A DNA stretch of 44,371 nucleotides. Source: Caulobacter sp. S45. GTDB lineage: Bacteria > Pseudomonadota > Alphaproteobacteria > Caulobacterales > Caulobacteraceae. The notes below the pieces were generated by a model that saw only the letters and a program-made list of their open reading frames with translations, had not been told where the DNA came from and ran no database searches. The translations under genes and the position numbers were made by a program. Numbering within the stretch: position 1 is the first letter of the stretch; each line of letters starts with the position of its first letter. Shown in pieces: positions 42,469 through 44,371 of this stretch. Location: positions 370,936-415,306 of the forward strand of contig NZ_LMUL01000017.1 in assembly GCF_009765965.1 (NCBI RefSeq), in the 5' to 3' direction.

Positions 42469-43749
42469 TCAAACTCGGACGCTTCCCGGCTTCGCCGAAC
42501 CAAGCGCAATGAGTTTCTGAGCACGCTGGCGAACAATCTCAGCAAACCGATTTAGCTCTGGACCGTCAAAACCTGCGGCGGCGATCTCTCCCGCCACTTC
42601 ATCGATCCGAGCCAAGATCCTTTCCGCCAGCGCAAGCGCGCGGCGGCGCACAAAGGCCGCGCCCATGCCAATTTCACGCGCGAAGTCTTCCCAAGTGCTC
42701 GGCGTGAATTCATCCAAGGCAGCGCGTTTGCCGATCTTCATCGCGAGCTTTGCGTGAACACCTGGATAGGCCGCCGTGCACAATAGATCGTAGAGCGGCG
42801 CGAACCCGAGCCTTTCGGCACGGTATAGCAGGCTGTAGTTCTTGCCGTGTGCGTCGGCATTGCCGACAGCGACGTTGAAGATTGCGGCATCCAGCAACTG
42901 GAGGACCGCTGGCGCGGGCTGGGCGCAAGCTGCTCGGATCAGATCGAAGCAGGGTGGAAACGTCGGACCGCCCTCGGACGCATACTTCCGTTCAGGCGCA
43001 ATGCCGAGCGCTTGGCAGAAGTCCTCCTGGTGCAGCCGGCGGATCGCGCCGTCCGCCTCGACGGTACGGTCATATCGCTCGATCAAGAGGTAGGGGCGAT
43101 CTGCGGTTCGGCGTGGTTCGACCGCTGCGGTTGGTAATCCTATCGCGGCCGCCAGCCGCATGGCCAGCGCCTCGTTCTCTGTTGTCGCCGACAAGCTTGT
43201 AATAGGCGGCTTGAGGATATGAGTGCTCGGTTGGCCTGGCGCCGGGAGCGCGATACGGCCATTGATCAGCACCACGGGCAGCTTCTGCTGTGCGCCGGCC
43301 AGCGATAGCCGGACGCCCTCGTCGCCGGCTAAGAACGGCCGCGTCGGCAGGGTATCGAGGATAGCCAGAAGACGCTCGTCATCAAGCGGCTCTGATGCCG
43401 ACACCGTCTGGGGAGGCGGAGGAGACTCCCCCTCCGGCCACAGCGTCAAAGCGCCCGCCACATCCCCTCCAAGCCGTTCAAGCAGACGGAAGTCGTTCGA
43501 CTTCGACACGCCCAAGGCCCGGGCCACGGCGTCGCGTTGGCCTTCGTCCGGAAGCAGACCTGCGAAGAAGGGACGGGTCTCGCGACGGTTGAAGGTGTTC
43601 GCTCGCTTTGGAAGCGATATCGATATTGCGAATTTCTGGGGATCGGTGAGCCAGTCCGCGGCGTAGGTAAAGGCTAAGTCGCCGTGCTCATCGATTTGAA
43701 GGGCGCCGACAAGAGCGCGCTCCCACCATACCGAGAGCGACTTGATCAT
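42469..43749 (-). CDS. hipA: HipA-family toxin kinase
   Basis: The 426-aa Ser/Thr kinase is the toxin of a type II toxin-antitoxin pair; E. coli HipA phosphorylates glutamyl-tRNA synthetase and induces dormancy. The N-subdomain is present (FFAGLLPDEGQRDAVARALG). The conserved LSLAGAQQKLPVVLINGRIA, STHILKPP and the kinase core PYLLIERYDR follow, with HQEDFCQALG, the catalytic NADAHGKNYSLLY and the metal-binding APLYDLLCTAAYP. All key residues look intact. Its start overlaps the hipB stop (ATGA). Confidence 0.93.
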   Translation of the reverse strand: MIKSLSVWWERALVGALQIDEHGDLAFTYAADWLTDPQKFAISISLPKRANTFNRRETRPFFAGLLPDEGQRDAVARALGVSKSNDFRLLERLGGDVAGALTLWPEGESPPPPQTVSASEPLDDERLLAILDTLPTRPFLAGDEGVRLSLAGAQQKLPVVLINGRIALPAPGQPSTHILKPPITSLSATTENEALAMRLAAAIGLPTAAVEPRRTADRPYLLIERYDRTVEADGAIRRLHQEDFCQALGIAPERKYASEGGPTFPPCFDLIRAACAQPAPAVLQLLDAAIFNVAVGNADAHGKNYSLLYRAERLGFAPLYDLLCTAAYPGVHAKLAMKIGKRAALDEFTPSTWEDFAREIGMGAAFVRRRALALAERILARIDEVAGEIAAAGFDGPELNRFAEIVRQRAQKLIALGSAKPGSVRV

Positions 43750-43976
43750 GTCGGCTTTCGTGTCGAGGAAGGATGGCGCGCTACGAGTTGGACGTCCAGG
43801 CCTACGGCGCCGAGCACCAAAAGCGTGCGACCTAGCTGAACGGTCGCCTTGCCTCGCTCAAGTTCGACAAGGAAGCGCAAGCCGACCCCTGACGCTGCCG
43901 CGAGTTCGTCCTGCCGCAGGCCCATCGCCTTGCGCGCCTGCCGGATGGCTTCGCCGATACTGGATGGGCTTATCAT
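43746..43976 (-). CDS. hipB: HipB-family antitoxin (HTH)
   Basis: The 76-aa XRE-type DNA-binding antitoxin has its HTH at about 8-62 (IGEAIRQARKAMGLRQDELA, then ASGVGLRFLVELERGKATVQ). It neutralises HipA and represses the operon through upstream operators. ATG 43976 lies directly beside the first of three palindromic sites. The C-terminal tail is short (ARHPSSTRKPT). Overlap with hipA indicates translational coupling. Confidence 0.92.
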   Translation of the reverse strand: MISPSSIGEAIRQARKAMGLRQDELAAASGVGLRFLVELERGKATVQLGRTLLVLGAVGLDVQLVARHPSSTRKPT

Positions 43977-43981
43977 AACGG

Positions 43982-43997
43982 TTATCCCGATCAGGAA
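43982..43997. promoter_or_regulatory. hipBA operator candidate 1 (degenerate)
   Basis: TTATCCCGATCAGGAA shares the left arm TATCCCG with sites 2 and 3 and has a degenerate right arm. It is immediately upstream of the hipB start. Confidence 0.5.
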
Positions 43998-44031
43998 ACT
44001 TATGGCAGAGGCGCCGCCGTGGCGTCAAGAA

Positions 44032-44047
44032 TTTCCCGATCGGGTTA
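44032..44047. promoter_or_regulatory. hipBA operator candidate 2
   Basis: TTTCCCGATCGGGTTA has the perfect core palindrome CCCGATCGGG. Its centre is about 50 bases from that of site 1. Confidence 0.65.
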
Positions 44048-44079
44048 AATGAGCGTCCGCGGGGCGAGCCTCACCAAAA

Positions 44080-44097
44080 ATATCCCGAACGGGATAT
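44080..44097. promoter_or_regulatory. hipBA operator candidate 3
   Basis: ATATCCCGAACGGGATAT is an 18-base palindrome with only the two central bases unpaired. Its TATCC...GGATA arms resemble the E. coli HipB operator (TATCC, 8 bases, GGATA), but with a spacer of six. Centre about 48 bases from site 2. Confidence 0.7.
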
Positions 44098-44263
44098 CTG
44101 CCCGGCTGGCCTGTTGAAAGCCCGAAACGAGACAGGCCGGCGGCGATTGTAGCGAAGCGCTGCTGGTTCAGTATCGATCGAATCCGCAGATTGGCCGCCT
44201 ATGATGACCTACCGACATCGGTCTTAAATGCCCAGGAGCGCTGCAGTCGATCATCGACGGTAG

Positions 44264-44371
44264 GTGGTGGTGGACCACGAGCGGTTGACCGACGGGTTGG
44301 AGTTCTGGGAGGGGGCCGAGCAGCAGCTGCTCAGCGAGCTGTCGGCGGGGGTTCGCCTGCGCACGCCGGTG
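44264..44371 (+). CDS. Possible 5' end of an unidentified gene (partial)
   Basis: An open frame from GTG 44264, directly after an in-frame TAG, runs off the window edge after 36 codons (VDHERLTDGLEFWEGAEQQL and on). No ribosome site is clear and no family was recognised. The DNA between the operators and this frame (44098-44263) shows nothing I can support. Confidence 0.3.
   Translation, partial: MVVDHERLTDGLEFWEGAEQQLLSELSAGVRLRTPV

Overview
The window looks like a chromosomal segment of a GC-rich alphaproteobacterium, most likely Caulobacteraceae (Caulobacter/Phenylobacterium type). This is inferred from the core gene order heme A synthase - rplM - rpsI - argC - groES - groEL, the CIRCE element before groES, a type-2 argC, and many TonB/Hsp20/XRE genes of alphaproteobacterial style. 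No taxonomic search was possible.

Region 1 (1-5937) is conserved core: end of an unknown gene, heme A synthase, ribosomal proteins L13 and S9, argC, the groES-groEL operon with a housekeeping-type promoter and CIRCE operator, and tRNA-Arg(ACG).

Region 2 (5938-27650) is accessory DNA that starts exactly at the 3' end of tRNA-Arg. A module of about 1.1 kb (a palindromic CCCCGACTAAA motif, an XRE regulator and a LuxR-type HTH gene) occurs intact just after the tRNA and again, decayed, at 26553-27632, next to a short copy of the tRNA 3' end. The 20 kb between them carries unknown small genes, a decayed phosphodiesterase and a decayed AGCS symporter, and an orphan MqsA-like antitoxin. It also carries a MacAB-TolC type export operon bracketed by a repeat of about 70-100 bp, an ATP-grasp ligase paired with a class-I amidotransferase-like hydrolase, DedA and MarC membrane proteins, and a stress cassette. 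The stress cassette has two Hsp20 chaperones, the first behind a ROSE-like RNA thermometer, and glycine-zipper surface proteins.

Region 3 (27647-29778) holds frameshifted remnants, including a DUF2285-type gene typical of integrative conjugative elements, and about 1.1 kb with no convincing gene.

Region 4 (29779-40404) is the highlight: a complete lasso-peptide locus. On the plus strand lie an ECF sigma factor, a FecR-type anti-sigma regulator, a TonB-dependent transducer with an STN signalling domain, and a secreted prolyl-oligopeptidase-fold protein matching lasso peptide isopeptidases. Facing them on the minus strand are a GntR regulator, a 39-codon precursor gene that is easily missed, a strong hairpin, a fused leader-binding/leader-peptidase protein, and an asparagine-synthetase-like lasso cyclase. 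The predicted product is a 19-residue peptide with a Gly1-Glu8 macrolactam and an unusual Ile at leader position -2. The layout suggests a loop in which the peptide is made, exported by an unidentified route, sensed or re-imported through the TonB receptor (signalling to FecR/sigma), and linearised by the isopeptidase.

Region 5 (40735-44371) has an HTH protein, a LysR regulator, a hipBA toxin-antitoxin operon with three operator-like repeats upstream, and a partial open frame at the window edge.
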